A stretch of 64,000 nt of DNA from Bradyrhizobium sp. dw_411 (lineage in GTDB: Bacteria > Pseudomonadota > Alphaproteobacteria > Rhizobiales > Xanthobacteraceae): NCBI RefSeq assembly GCF_018449695.1, contig NZ_JAAVUY010000009.1, positions 186,001-250,000 of the forward strand. The letters run 5' to 3'. A model generated the notes under the pieces. It did no database searches. It saw nothing but the letters and a program-made list of their open reading frames with translations, and was not told the DNA's origin. Made by a program: the position numbers and the translations under genes. Below, piece after piece: positions 1-7,601 of the stretch; positions within the stretch are counted from its first letter, which is position 1; every line of letters starts with the position of its first letter.

Positions 1-1340
1 CGTATGTAGTTCACGACAACCGGGCCGATGATGCCCGCCGTCGACCATGCCGTCAGCAAGCGTCCATGAATGGCGCCGACGAATTGCGTTCCGAACATAT
101 CGGCGAGATAGGCCGGCACGGTGGCGAAGCCGCCGCCATACATCGACAGGATGATGCCGAAGCCGAGAACGAACAGCAGCTTCGAACCCATCGCCGCGAA
201 GGTCGGCGCCAGCGCGTACAGCGCGATACCAAGCAGGAAGAAGCAGTAATAGGTCTTCTTGCGGCCGATATAATCCGACAGCGATGCCCAGAAAAAACGT
301 CCCCCGATGTTGAACAGCGACAGCAAGCCGGCAAAACCGGCGGCGATCGCCGCGATCGCGGTTTTCTGATCGGCCGAGAGCTGGCTGAAGCTCAGGTCCG
401 GCATCCCGATCAGCTTGCCCGCGAAAATTTCCTGCAACATCGGCGAGGCCATCCCGATCACGCCGATACCGGCCGACACGTTCAGGCAGAGCACCCACCA
501 GATCAGCCAGAACTGCGGCGTCTTGTGCGCATTGTCCAGATGCACGTTGTTTTTCGAGACCATGGCGTTGGCCTTGACCGGCGCGGTCCATCCCTCAGGC
601 ACCCAGTTGGCGGGCGTTACGCGATAAGAGAAGGCTCCGATCATCATGAACACGAAATAGACGATACCCATGACAAGGAACGTCTGCCAGACACCGACAT
701 CGGTAGAAGTCTTGAAGTAATTGATCAGCAAATTCGCCAGCGGCGCGCCGATCATGGCCCCGCCGCCGAAGCCCATGATGGCCATGCCGGTCGCCATGCC
801 GCGGCGGTCCGGAAACCACTTTACGAGTGTCGATACCGGCGAGATGTAACCAAGGCCGAGGCCAACGCCGCCGATGATGCCGCAGCCGAGCCACATCAGC
901 CAAAGCTGGTGAACGTAAATGCCGAGCGCGCCGAGCAACAGACCACCGCCCCAGCACAGCGCGGCGACGACACCGGCCTTGCGCGGACCGGCGCGTTCAA
1001 GCCAGCCGCCCCAGATCGCGGCTGAAACGCCGAGCACGACAAAGAACAGCGTGTACATCCAGCCGAGGCTGGCGACCTTCCAGTCGCAGGTGGTCGTGAA
1101 CAATTCCTGCATCAGCGATATGTCCGGGCAGGCCTTCGGCGCCGTCAGACCGATCGCGCGCGACAGCGGCAGCCAGAACACGCTGAAGCCGTAGGCCATG
1201 CCGATGCACAGATGAATGCAGAGTGCCGCCGGCGGCACCATCCAACGATTGAAGCCGGCTTTGGCAATCGTATGCTCGCGATCAAGAATCCCCGTGCCGC
1301 CCCCGGACATGGACCCAGCTCTGCTGCTGATTGTCGTCAT
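1..1340 (-). CDS. OFA-family MFS transporter (oxalate/formate antiporter-like), 3' end cut by window
   Basis: Inner-membrane carrier of the major facilitator superfamily, probably exchanging or importing small carboxylates. The minus frame is open from an ATG at 1338-1340 to the window edge (about 446 codons), so the C-terminus is missing. Many hydrophobic helices are visible. The MFS motif between helices 2 and 3 reads GGWLERAGPRKAG near residue 100, and its second-half counterpart is SLSDYIGRKK. A cysteine-containing loop precedes helix 2, as in OFA proteins of this length class. The start is supported by GGGAGGAGG about 7 nt upstream. A long dyad lies about 90 bp further upstream. The substrate is not readable from the sequence; oxalate/formate is only the family name. 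Confidence 0.85.
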   Translation of the reverse strand, partial: MTTISSRAGSMSGGGTGILDREHTIAKAGFNRWMVPPAALCIHLCIGMAYGFSVFWLPLSRAIGLTAPKACPDISLMQELFTTTCDWKVASLGWMYTLFFVVLGVSAAIWGGWLERAGPRKAGVVAALCWGGGLLLGALGIYVHQLWLMWLGCGIIGGVGLGLGYISPVSTLVKWFPDRRGMATGMAIMGFGGGAMIGAPLANLLINYFKTSTDVGVWQTFLVMGIVYFVFMMIGAFSYRVTPANWVPEGWTAPVKANAMVSKNNVHLDNAHKTPQFWLIWWVLCLNVSAGIGVIGMASPMLQEIFAGKLIGMPDLSFSQLSADQKTAIAAIAAGFAGLLSLFNIGGRFFWASLSDYIGRKKTYYCFFLLGIALYALAPTFAAMGSKLLFVLGFGIILSMYGGGFATVPAYLADMFGTQFVGAIHGRLLTAWSTAGIIGPVVVNYI

Positions 1341-1668
1341 GAATTCCTCCCTCCCCTGCAGCCGTCCGTGCCGGACATGTCTGCCAATTTCGTTTCTTGA
1401 ACGCGCTCCCAACTAAAAATGCTGCTTCGCACAATTCTAGAATGCGCTGGAATTACAGAAGCGCATTCGTGAATTCTGACACCTGGCGCGCGATGTTATT
1501 CCCGCAGCCGGTGCCGGCCTCGACGGTCCCGTCCCGGACCAGGCGCGCCAGCAACACAACTTAGCCCCCGCACCCCTGCGGAGAAATCAATTGGGACAGA
1601 AGCGCAAGCGTATGTCGATAGGCAAATGGTAGCGATGGTTTGCGTCCGTTGCAGTGCAGAAAACGCGT
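1341..1668. other. Intergenic region between the MFS gene and tusA-like gene
   Basis: I see no credible gene in these 328 bases. It holds the 43-bp dyad at 1433-1475 and presumably the promoter of the MFS gene. A GC-rich stretch near 1500-1550 follows, and the end of the tusA-like gene lies beyond it on the same strand. Short open frames here are shadows with no ribosome-binding site or recognisable product. Confidence 0.5.
1433..1475. promoter_or_regulatory. 43-bp interrupted palindrome upstream of the MFS gene
   Basis: The arms AATTC-2 nt-GAATGCGCT (1433-1448) and AGCGCATTC-2 nt-GAATT (1460-1475) are exact reverse complements, apart from the 2-nt gaps, around an 11-nt centre. It lies 93 to 135 bp upstream of the minus-strand MFS start. 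The two-block symmetry and lack of a T-run suit a regulator operator better than a terminator. The regulator is not in the window. Confidence 0.55.
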
Positions 1669-1944
1669 TTACCGGTCTCGTTCCGGAGCCGCGGACGCAG
1701 CCGCATCGGATCTCGCACTGCCAGCTTTTTCGATCAGGAATACGATGCGCTGTTCCACGCGCTCGGTGATCTCGACCTTGTCGCCGGTTTCCTGGATCAG
1801 AGCGGGGATGTCGATCACCGACAGCGGATCGCTGCAGTGAACTTCCAGCCGATCGCCCGGCGGCAGCCCTTTCAACGCCTTTCGCGTCATCAACGCCGGC
1901 AATGGACATTTCAGCCCGGTGAGATCGAGTTTGGTGGAGGTCAT
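1669..1944 (-). CDS. TusA/SirA-family sulfurtransferase-like protein
   Basis: A 91-residue cytosolic protein of the TusA fold, which carries persulfide sulfur to acceptors such as tRNA-thiolation or molybdenum-cofactor enzymes. The signature DLTGLKCPLP appears at residues 7-16, with the sulfur-carrying Cys at about 13 and the usual CPxP shape. The rest (DRLEVHCSDPLSVIDIPAL) follows the two-layer alpha/beta family pattern. The last 15 or so residues are Ala/Arg-rich and extend past the usual domain end. Its ATG overlaps the mobB stop codon by 4 nt (ATGA), so translation is probably coupled to mobB. The pairing suggests sulfur supply to molybdoenzymes, which is inference. Confidence 0.85.
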   Translation of the reverse strand: MTSTKLDLTGLKCPLPALMTRKALKGLPPGDRLEVHCSDPLSVIDIPALIQETGDKVEITERVEQRIVFLIEKAGSARSDAAASAAPERDR

Positions 1945-2480
1945 GCGCTATCCATGCCTGTGCCGGAGCTTCGCGCCAGCACTTCTTCGACCGGGAGCGC
2001 GGCGCGCTGCATCATCGCGGCGATCGCCGGGATGTCATCGAGATGCGCAACGGGCAACGCGGTTTGCACCGCTGCATCGGCGGCGATGCCGACAATACCG
2101 GGATCTTCGGGAAACAGATACGCTTTACCGTTGGCAACACGATACACCTCGATCTTGCGATACGGTTCGGACTTGAAGCCCTCGACCACGACAAGATCGA
2201 CCTGCGACATTTTCGACAGCAACTCCGTCAGCCGCGGCTCGGGGGCTTCGCGCAATTCATGCATCAAGGCCCATCGATTGCCGGACGCCACCAGCACCTC
2301 TTCGGCACCCGCCTGCCGGTGGCGCCAGGAATCCTTGCCTGGTACATCGATATCGAAATCGTGATGGGCGTGCTTGATGACGGAGACGCGCAGGCCCTGC
2401 TCGCGAAAATGCGGGATAAGACGCGTCAGCAGCGTCGTCTTGCCGGCGCCGCTCCATCCCGCAAGGCCAATCACTCTCAT
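1941..2480 (-). CDS. mobB: Molybdopterin-guanine dinucleotide biosynthesis protein MobB
   Basis: A 179-residue GTP-binding adaptor that assists MobA in joining GMP to molybdopterin for DMSO-reductase-family enzymes. The N-terminus reads IGLAGWSGAGKTTLLTRLI, a P-loop at about residues 8-16. VIKHAHHDFDID follows, which is typical of MobB, and LVVVEGFKSEPYRKIEVYR near residue 100 is the conserved core. Length is normal. The ATG at 2478-2480 has GGAGAAATAG just upstream. It is transcribed away from mobA, with a shared 89-bp intergenic region, and is followed without a gap by the tusA-like gene. Confidence 0.95.
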   Translation of the reverse strand: MRVIGLAGWSGAGKTTLLTRLIPHFREQGLRVSVIKHAHHDFDIDVPGKDSWRHRQAGAEEVLVASGNRWALMHELREAPEPRLTELLSKMSQVDLVVVEGFKSEPYRKIEVYRVANGKAYLFPEDPGIVGIAADAAVQTALPVAHLDDIPAIAAMMQRAALPVEEVLARSSGTGMDSA

Positions 2481-2569
2481 CTATTTCTCCGAACGCCCGG
2501 TGGAACCGGGTATGTTTTGCTAAAGGGTGCTTTATATCGGCCAACGGGGAATGTCATGCGGGCCCATGG

Positions 2570-3214
2570 ATGATGACGAAGATCGACGAGGTTCCGGTGC
2601 CCGCCATCCCCGGCGTCTTGCTCGCCGGCGGGCTGGCGCGGCGGATGGGCGGCGGCGACAAGCCGATGCGCCAGATCGGCGGCCGCCCGATCCTGGCACG
2701 CGTGATCGCGCGGCTTGCGCCACAATGCGATGGGCTCATTCTCAACGCCAATGGCGATCCCGCGCGTTTCGCAAGTTTCGGCCTGCCCGTTATTCCAGAC
2801 ACGGTCGAGAATTTTCCCGGACCGCTCGCGGGCATTCTGGCAGCCCTCGACTGGGCGGCCGCCCATCGTCCTGACGCCGGCTGGATTCTGAGCGCGGCGG
2901 GTGACTGCCCGTTCCTGCCGCGCGATCTCGTTGCACGCCTGCATCGCGCCCGCGTCGAACAGGATGCGCAGTTGGCGGTCGCCGCCTCCGGCGAGCAGTC
3001 GCATCCGGTGATCGGATTATGGAGCGTGGCCTTGCGTGAGGAGCTTCGCCACGCGCTGGTCGTGGAGGATATCAGGGGGGTCGGCCGCTGGACCGGACGC
3101 TACCGGCTCGCGACCGTGACCTGGCCGGCCGAGCCGTTCGATCCCTTCTTCAATGCCAACACGCCGGATGACATCGCCGCCGCGGAGAGGCTGGCCGAAC
3201 TGGATGGTGATTAG
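2570..3214 (+). CDS. mobA: Molybdenum cofactor guanylyltransferase MobA
   Basis: A 214-residue cytosolic enzyme that transfers GMP from GTP to molybdopterin. The N-terminal nucleotide-binding signature LAGGLARRMGGGDKP is at about residues 18-32. NANGDPARFASFGLPVIPD and PGPLAGILAALDWA follow in family order, and the metal-binding stretch is AAGDCPFLPRDL near residue 106. FFNANTPDD is the usual C-terminal motif. Two ATGs occur in tandem (2570 and 2573), and only a weak GGGGA lies about 20 nt upstream, so the exact start is unsure. It is divergent from mobB. Confidence 0.95.
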   Translation: MMTKIDEVPVPAIPGVLLAGGLARRMGGGDKPMRQIGGRPILARVIARLAPQCDGLILNANGDPARFASFGLPVIPDTVENFPGPLAGILAALDWAAAHRPDAGWILSAAGDCPFLPRDLVARLHRARVEQDAQLAVAASGEQSHPVIGLWSVALREELRHALVVEDIRGVGRWTGRYRLATVTWPAEPFDPFFNANTPDDIAAAERLAELDGD

Positions 3215-3345
3215 ACCACGCCTCCCTTCCGGGCCCTTTGGTCACGTTGACGCCGCCCATCGAATGATTGCAAAAAGGCGGGTCGGCTGAGCTTAAGCTC
3301 CCGGCCAATAACAGGGGCCAACGTGCCGCAACGGGAGGAGTGGGG

Positions 3346-4560
3346 ATGTTCACCAGAAGCACAGCCATGCTTGGAATGGCGCTCGCGGCCGCGACAGCGG
3401 CGTCGCCGGCGGCATGGGCCCAATTATCGGACGACACCGTCAAGATCGGCGTACTCACCGACATGAACGGGCCGGCGTCCTCGGCCACCGGTGCGGGATC
3501 CGTGACCGCCGCGCAAATGGCGGTCGAGGATTTCGGCGGCAAGGTGCTGGGCAAGCCGGTAACCGTCATCATCGGCGACCATCAGGACAAGTCGGACATT
3601 GGCGCCAGCATTGCGCGGCGCTGGTATGACACCGAGCAGGTTGACCTGATCGTGGACGTGCCGGTGTCGGCGGTGGGTCTTGCGGTGCAGAACGTCGCCA
3701 ACGAAAAGAAAAAGATGTTCATCGCACATTCGACCGGCTCGGCGGATTTTCACGGCAAGTTCTGCTCGCCCTACGCGATGCAATGGGTGTTCGACACCCG
3801 TGCGCTCGCAGTAGGCACCGCGCAGGCCGTGGTAAAGCGCGGCGGCGATAGCTGGTTCTTCATCACCGACGATTATGCTTTCGGTCACGCGCTCGAACGT
3901 GACGCTTCGGCGATGATCGTCAAGAATGGCGGCAAGGTGGTCGGCTCGGTGAAGCCGCCTTTTGCGACGCCCGATCTGTCGTCGTTCATTCTGCAGGCCC
4001 AGGCCTCCAAGGCCAAGATCATCGGCATCGCCGGCGGGCCGCCCAACAACATGAACGAGATCAAGACCGCCGGCGAATTCGGCGTGCTGAAAGGCGGCCA
4101 GCAGATGGCCGGCCTGCTGGTGCTGATCACCGACATCCATTCGCTCGGGCTTCCGGCAGCGCAGGGATTGTTGCTGACGACGTCGTTCTACTGGGACATG
4201 GACGAGAAGACCCGCGAATGGTCAAAGCGCTATTTCGCCAAGATGAAGCAGATGCCGACGATGTGGCAGGCCGGCGTCTACTCCTCCGTGATGACCTATC
4301 TCAACGCCGTCAAGGAGACCGGCACCGACGAACCGCTCAAGGTAGCCGCGAAGATGCGCGAGAAGCCGGTCGAGGATTTCTTTTCCCGCAACGGCAAACT
4401 GCGCGAGGACAATCTGATGGTGCACGACCTCATTTTGGTGCAGGTCAAGTCACCCGAAGAGTCCAAATATCCCTGGGATTATTACAAGGTGCTGACGACG
4501 ATATCGGGCGAGGACGCGTTTGGTCCGCCCGATCCGGCCTGTTCGCTGGTGAAGAAATAA
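3346..4560 (+). CDS. ABC transporter substrate-binding protein, branched-chain amino acid (Peripla_BP_6) type
   Basis: A 404-residue periplasmic protein. A signal peptide is clear: Met-Phe-Thr-Arg, then an Ala-rich hydrophobic run ending AWA before QLSDDTVKIGVLTD. The N-lobe contains GVLTDMNGPASSATG and a VEDFGGKVLGKPV stretch typical of LivJ/AmiC-like binding proteins. The chosen ATG follows GGGAGGAG at a good distance; 26 further upstream codons are open but lack such a site. No permease or ATPase genes are adjacent, so it is an orphan that must work with components elsewhere. Many proteins of this subfamily in Bradyrhizobium bind aromatic acids rather than amino acids, so the ligand is open. 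Confidence 0.9.
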   Translation: MFTRSTAMLGMALAAATAASPAAWAQLSDDTVKIGVLTDMNGPASSATGAGSVTAAQMAVEDFGGKVLGKPVTVIIGDHQDKSDIGASIARRWYDTEQVDLIVDVPVSAVGLAVQNVANEKKKMFIAHSTGSADFHGKFCSPYAMQWVFDTRALAVGTAQAVVKRGGDSWFFITDDYAFGHALERDASAMIVKNGGKVVGSVKPPFATPDLSSFILQAQASKAKIIGIAGGPPNNMNEIKTAGEFGVLKGGQQMAGLLVLITDIHSLGLPAAQGLLLTTSFYWDMDEKTREWSKRYFAKMKQMPTMWQAGVYSSVMTYLNAVKETGTDEPLKVAAKMREKPVEDFFSRNGKLREDNLMVHDLILVQVKSPEESKYPWDYYKVLTTISGEDAFGPPDPACSLVKK

Positions 4561-4605
4561 TCCGCGTCGTTGCGGTCTACTCGCCAGCGACGAATATAAA
4601 CTCAG

Positions 4606-4722
4606 TCGTCGTCCCGGCCTTGAGCCGGGACCCATAACCACAAATGTTGATGATGAAGGAAGGTGACTGCTGCCGTGCTTAAACGAAGGGCCGCGGCGTA
4701 TGGGTCGTTCGCCGGGACGACA
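4606..4722. repeat. Intergenic palindromic repeat, CCGGGAC type
   Basis: GTCCCGGC (4611-4618) pairs with GCCGGGAC (4624-4631). Further out, GACCCATA pairs with TATGGGTC near 4700, followed by CGCCGGGACGAC. This nested palindrome matches in style the dispersed intergenic repeats I know from Bradyrhizobium genomes. It lies between two convergent genes and may also end transcription from both sides. The copy number cannot be checked here. Confidence 0.6.
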
Positions 4723-4767
4723 CCGAGAGTTACTCACCACCCCGAATTATTTCACTACCTCGCGAAA

Positions 4768-5748
4768 CTACTTCACCAGCCCGATCTCGCGATAATATTT
4801 CAGCACGCCGGGATGCAGCAGTTCGAGGCTCGGCACGGCCGCGATCGAATTAGCGGCCGTGGTCTCGCAGGCCTGTGTCAATCTCTTGCAGAATGCCGCT
4901 TCGGATTGGTGCAGCGTCTTCGCCAGCCGATAGGCTACCTCGTCATCGAGATTGACGCGGGCCAGAATGAAACTCCATGAGCCCATCGAATTGATCGGCC
5001 CGGTTTGGCCGGGGTAACTTCCGGCCGGAATGGTCATCGGCTTGAGGAAGGCGTGCTTGGCCTGCATGCGCACGATCTCGTCGGCCGTCGGCGCGATGAA
5101 GTGGGCACCGGAGGGGCTTTTCGCCAATTCGTTGAATCCGGGATAGCCGATACCGGCGCCCCACAGCGCGGCGGCCCGTCCGTCAAGCACCATTTCCGGC
5201 GCCTCGCGGGCATGATCCAGCAAGACGGCGTTGAAATCGCCGTCCTGCTTCAGGCCGATACCGTCCAGCATGTAACGCGCCAGGATCGGAATGCCGGACC
5301 CCTTGGCGCCAAAGGCGACCGTCTTGCCGATCAGATCCTGAATGGTGCGATACGGACTGTCACCGCGCACCGCGAACATGCCGGCGCTGGAATAGATTGC
5401 TGTCAAAATCCTCAAATTGATTTTCGGCCGCCCGATGCCTTCCAGCGCCTGATAAAAGGACTCACCGGCGACCAGTCCGAGATCGAGCTGCCCGGCTTCG
5501 AGCATCGGCATATTCTCGCTGCTGCCCATGGTGTTGCGCGTCTGGATCGACAGCAACGGATCGGTTTGCGCCATTACTTCGGCAAACGCGTTGCCGTAGA
5601 GCGGAAAACCGCCACCCTGCGTCGCCGTTCCCAGACTGATCGTGATCTTCTGCATGGTCTTGTCCTGCATGGTCTTGCTTGCCTCTTGCGCCGCAGCATT
5701 TCCGGCCAGCAACAGCACGCCCGCGCAAATCATGTGAGCGAGTTTCAT
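4768..5748 (-). CDS. TAXI-family TRAP transporter solute-binding protein
   Basis: A 326-residue periplasmic binding protein of the TAXI branch of TRAP transporters. A signal peptide, MKLAHMICAGVLLLAGNAAA, ends before QEASK. The mature part starts with ITISLGTATQGGGFPLYGNA, the family N-terminus, followed by NTMGSSENMPMLEAGQLDLG and later GKTVAFGAKGSG. The ATG at 5746-5748 has AGGGGGG about 7 nt upstream; 123 more upstream codons are open but divergent from the family. No TRAP membrane subunit is nearby, so this is another orphan binding protein. It is divergent from the Bug-type gene, leaving about 165 bp for both promoters. Confidence 0.9.
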   Translation of the reverse strand: MKLAHMICAGVLLLAGNAAAQEASKTMQDKTMQKITISLGTATQGGGFPLYGNAFAEVMAQTDPLLSIQTRNTMGSSENMPMLEAGQLDLGLVAGESFYQALEGIGRPKINLRILTAIYSSAGMFAVRGDSPYRTIQDLIGKTVAFGAKGSGIPILARYMLDGIGLKQDGDFNAVLLDHAREAPEMVLDGRAAALWGAGIGYPGFNELAKSPSGAHFIAPTADEIVRMQAKHAFLKPMTIPAGSYPGQTGPINSMGSWSFILARVNLDDEVAYRLAKTLHQSEAAFCKRLTQACETTAANSIAAVPSLELLHPGVLKYYREIGLVK

Positions 5749-5913
5749 CGGCGATCCCCCCTGGTATCCGCGTGACGTCATGTTACTCGGCTTTCCTGGC
5801 GCTATCGTAGACCCATGCAAGAACATCGGGCAAAAGGCAATGTAGGCAATTCCCGGTTTGTGTGAAAGCATGACGGATAGGCGTTTGTGCGGAGCGGCTT
5901 TGGAGTGGCTTTC

Positions 5914-6900
5914 ATGAAAATCCTGCGCGCATCTGTTACGGGCCTGGTCATCGGCCTGGCCTGCCTTTTGAGCGTTGCCATCGGCAGCGCGCCGGCATCC
6001 GCCGCGGATTATCCGAACCGTCCGGTGCGCTGGCTGATCGGCTTCGCCGCCGGCGGCCCGGTCGATATCGTGGCGCGTATCATGGCGCAGTGGCTGTCGG
6101 AACATTTCGGTCAGCAATTCGTGGTCGAAAACCGCGGCGGCTCCGGCGGCAACATCGCCGCCGCCGCCGCGATCAATTCGGCGCCGGACGGCTATACGCT
6201 GTTGTTCGTCGCCCCCAACAACGCGATCAGCACGTCGCTGTATAAGAAACTGTCCTACGATTTCATCCGCGACACGGTGCCGGTCGCCAGCATCATCCAG
6301 CTCACCAACATGCTGGTGGTATCGAATGCGTTGCCGGTGAAAACCGTTCAGGAGTTCATCGACTACTGCAAAGCCAATCCGGGCAAGGTCTCCTACGCGT
6401 CATCGGGCTACGGCACTTCAGTCCACATGTCGGCGGAATTGTTCAGGGCGATGGCCGCAATTGAAATGGTCCATGTGCCCTATCGCGGATCGGCGATCGC
6501 CTTTCCCGATATTATGTCGAACAAGGTGCAACTGATCTTCGACAATCTGCCCTCGGCACTGGAACAGTCGCGCGCCGGCACCGTACGCGCGCTCGGCGTC
6601 ACGTCGCCGCAGCGCTGGCCCGGCCTGCCCGATGTGCCGGCCATCGCCGAGACCGTGCCGGGGTTCGAGTCGGTCGGCTTCTACGGCATCTCCGCGCCCA
6701 AGGGCACGCCGCCGGAAGTCGTGGAGATTCTCAACAAGGCGGTCGCCGAGGCCCTGAAAGACCCCAAAGTGGTCGAGCGACTGACGGATGTCGGCGGTAT
6801 CCCCAAGCCAATGACGCCGGCCGAGTTCGGCAAGCTGATCGCCGACGAAACCGAGAAATGGCGCAAGGTCGTCGCCTTCGCGGGCGTCTCGGTGGAATGA
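5914..6900 (+). CDS. Bug/TctC-family tripartite tricarboxylate transporter substrate-binding protein
   Basis: A 328-residue periplasmic protein. The signal peptide has Lys and Arg near the N-terminus, a hydrophobic core, and an APASA cleavage region before ADYPNRPVRWLIGFAAGG. Bug hallmarks are visible: GFAAGGPVDIVARIMA, then VVENRGGSGGNIAAAA, and the ligand-loop region SSGYGTSVHMSAELFRA near residue 165. VPYRGSAIAFPDIMSNKV is also typical. An ATG at 5914 with GGAG upstream is preferred over the GTG nine codons earlier. No TctA/TctB genes are adjacent, as is common for this expanded family. The ligand is unknown. Confidence 0.92.
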   Translation: MKILRASVTGLVIGLACLLSVAIGSAPASAADYPNRPVRWLIGFAAGGPVDIVARIMAQWLSEHFGQQFVVENRGGSGGNIAAAAAINSAPDGYTLLFVAPNNAISTSLYKKLSYDFIRDTVPVASIIQLTNMLVVSNALPVKTVQEFIDYCKANPGKVSYASSGYGTSVHMSAELFRAMAAIEMVHVPYRGSAIAFPDIMSNKVQLIFDNLPSALEQSRAGTVRALGVTSPQRWPGLPDVPAIAETVPGFESVGFYGISAPKGTPPEVVEILNKAVAEALKDPKVVERLTDVGGIPKPMTPAEFGKLIADETEKWRKVVAFAGVSVE

Positions 6901-6940
6901 GGGCGCACGCGCCTCGTTGACGGTTCCAGCGACAACTCCT

Positions 6941-7020
6941 GTCATTCCGGGGCGATGCGAAGCATCGAACCCGGAATCTCGAGATTCCGGGTCTGGTCCT
7001 TCGGACCACCCCGGAATGAC
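6941..7020. repeat. 80-bp intergenic palindrome (GTCATTCCGG...CCGGAATGAC)
   Basis: The outer arms GTCATTCCGGGG and CCCCGGAATGAC are reverse complements at the two ends. Internal smaller stems are present (GATGCGAAGCATC; GGAATCTCGAGATTCC; GGTCCTTCGGACC). This multi-stem element sits 40 bp after the Bug-type gene and is of a kind I recognise from intergenic spaces of Bradyrhizobium and Rhodopseudomonas. It could act as a terminator or mRNA 3' protector. Confidence 0.7.
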
Positions 7021-7064
7021 CAGTTGAAATGTCACAACGAAATCACGGCATTGCCGGATCACCG

Positions 7065-7120
7065 GCCGCATTGTAAGGGGTGTCCGCACCGTTGCCCGAC
7101 GCCCCTGCGGCAGGCCGGCG
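7065..7120. repeat. Left copy of the tRNA upstream repeat
   Basis: This stretch runs directly into the first tRNA gene and matches 14458-14515 in front of the second, with only a few substitutions and small indels. Shared blocks include AAGGGGTGTC, GCACCGTTGCCCG and CGCCCCT. It probably contains the tRNA promoter, with TTGTAA here and TTATAA in the right copy at the same place as possible -10 elements. With the tRNA it forms a direct repeat of about 132 bp. Confidence 0.8.
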
Positions 7121-7196
7121 GGGCCTGTAGCTCAATGGTTAGAGCCGGCCGCTCATAACGGTCTGGTTGCAGGTTCGAGTCCTGCCGGGCCCACCA
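7121..7196 (+). tRNA. tRNA, anticodon CAU (probably tRNA-Ile2, else elongator tRNA-Met), copy 1
   Basis: 76 nt with encoded CCA. The acceptor GGGCCTG pairs with CGGGCCC (one G-U). The D arm is GCTC/GAGC with loop AATGGTTA. The anticodon stem GGCCG/CGGTC encloses CTCATAA, giving CAU, and the T arm is GCAGG-TTCGAGT-CCTGC. The short D-loop and the variable loop resemble the Ile2 (lysidine-modified CAU) tRNA more than elongator Met, but the choice rests on general similarity. An exact second copy is at 14516-14591. Confidence 0.96.
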
Positions 7197-7601
7197 ATGC
7201 ATCGATAGCTTGGCTGCTTTTCATTTCGTGGCCTGTTGGTCACCGCATCAGAAATACTTCGCCCCGTTGCACCAATTGACCAGCGGTCGGCGGCAATTCG
7301 CTCGTCGGCACGCCGTTCGCCGCTCGGACCGTTTTTCGCCGACGCTGCGGGGCGATTCAATTCCGCGGCCGGCTGACAAACCGACCAGTTCCGCCCTCGA
7401 CCTGGACCGTAGCGCCGAAATAGTGGGCAGCGACGCCCCTCAAGCAGGTATGGGAGTTCTGGGCTCGCCGGCCTGCATCATGCTGTTGATTTACATCGAT
7501 ATTTTCGACTGCATTAAAAATGCAAATTCATAAAAATATGCAAAATAATAATTGGTATGCAAATTGCTTGTGATTACGCATGAAGAGTTTGAGGCAGCCA
7601 A
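7197..7601. other. Intergenic region between tRNA copy 1 and the GntR gene
   Basis: About 405 bases with no credible gene: the open frames are low in recognisable features and lack ribosome-binding sites. The last 100 bases turn strongly AT-rich and carry the operator-like repeats at 7511-7563. The first 300 bases show nothing I can name. If the segment to the right was inserted at the tRNA, this is where junction remnants would lie, but I see no integrase or att core other than the tRNA repeat itself. Confidence 0.4.
7511..7563. promoter_or_regulatory. Three ATGCAAA direct repeats, candidate GntR operator/promoter
   Basis: ATGCAAA occurs at 7520, 7538 and 7557, spaced 18 and 19 bp, close to two helical turns. 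The first also belongs to the palindrome GCATTAAAAATGC (7511-7523). The block lies 40 to 90 bp before the GntR-family start, in an AT-rich promoter-like stretch. Autoregulation by the adjacent repressor is the simplest reading. Confidence 0.5.

Noticed and set aside
66..1025. Long plus-strand frame (319 codons) opposite the MFS gene
   Set aside because: The product is Arg/Gln/Asp-rich with no fold signals, typical of the antisense of a hydrophobic GC-rich gene; the minus strand has a full MFS pattern and ribosome-binding site.
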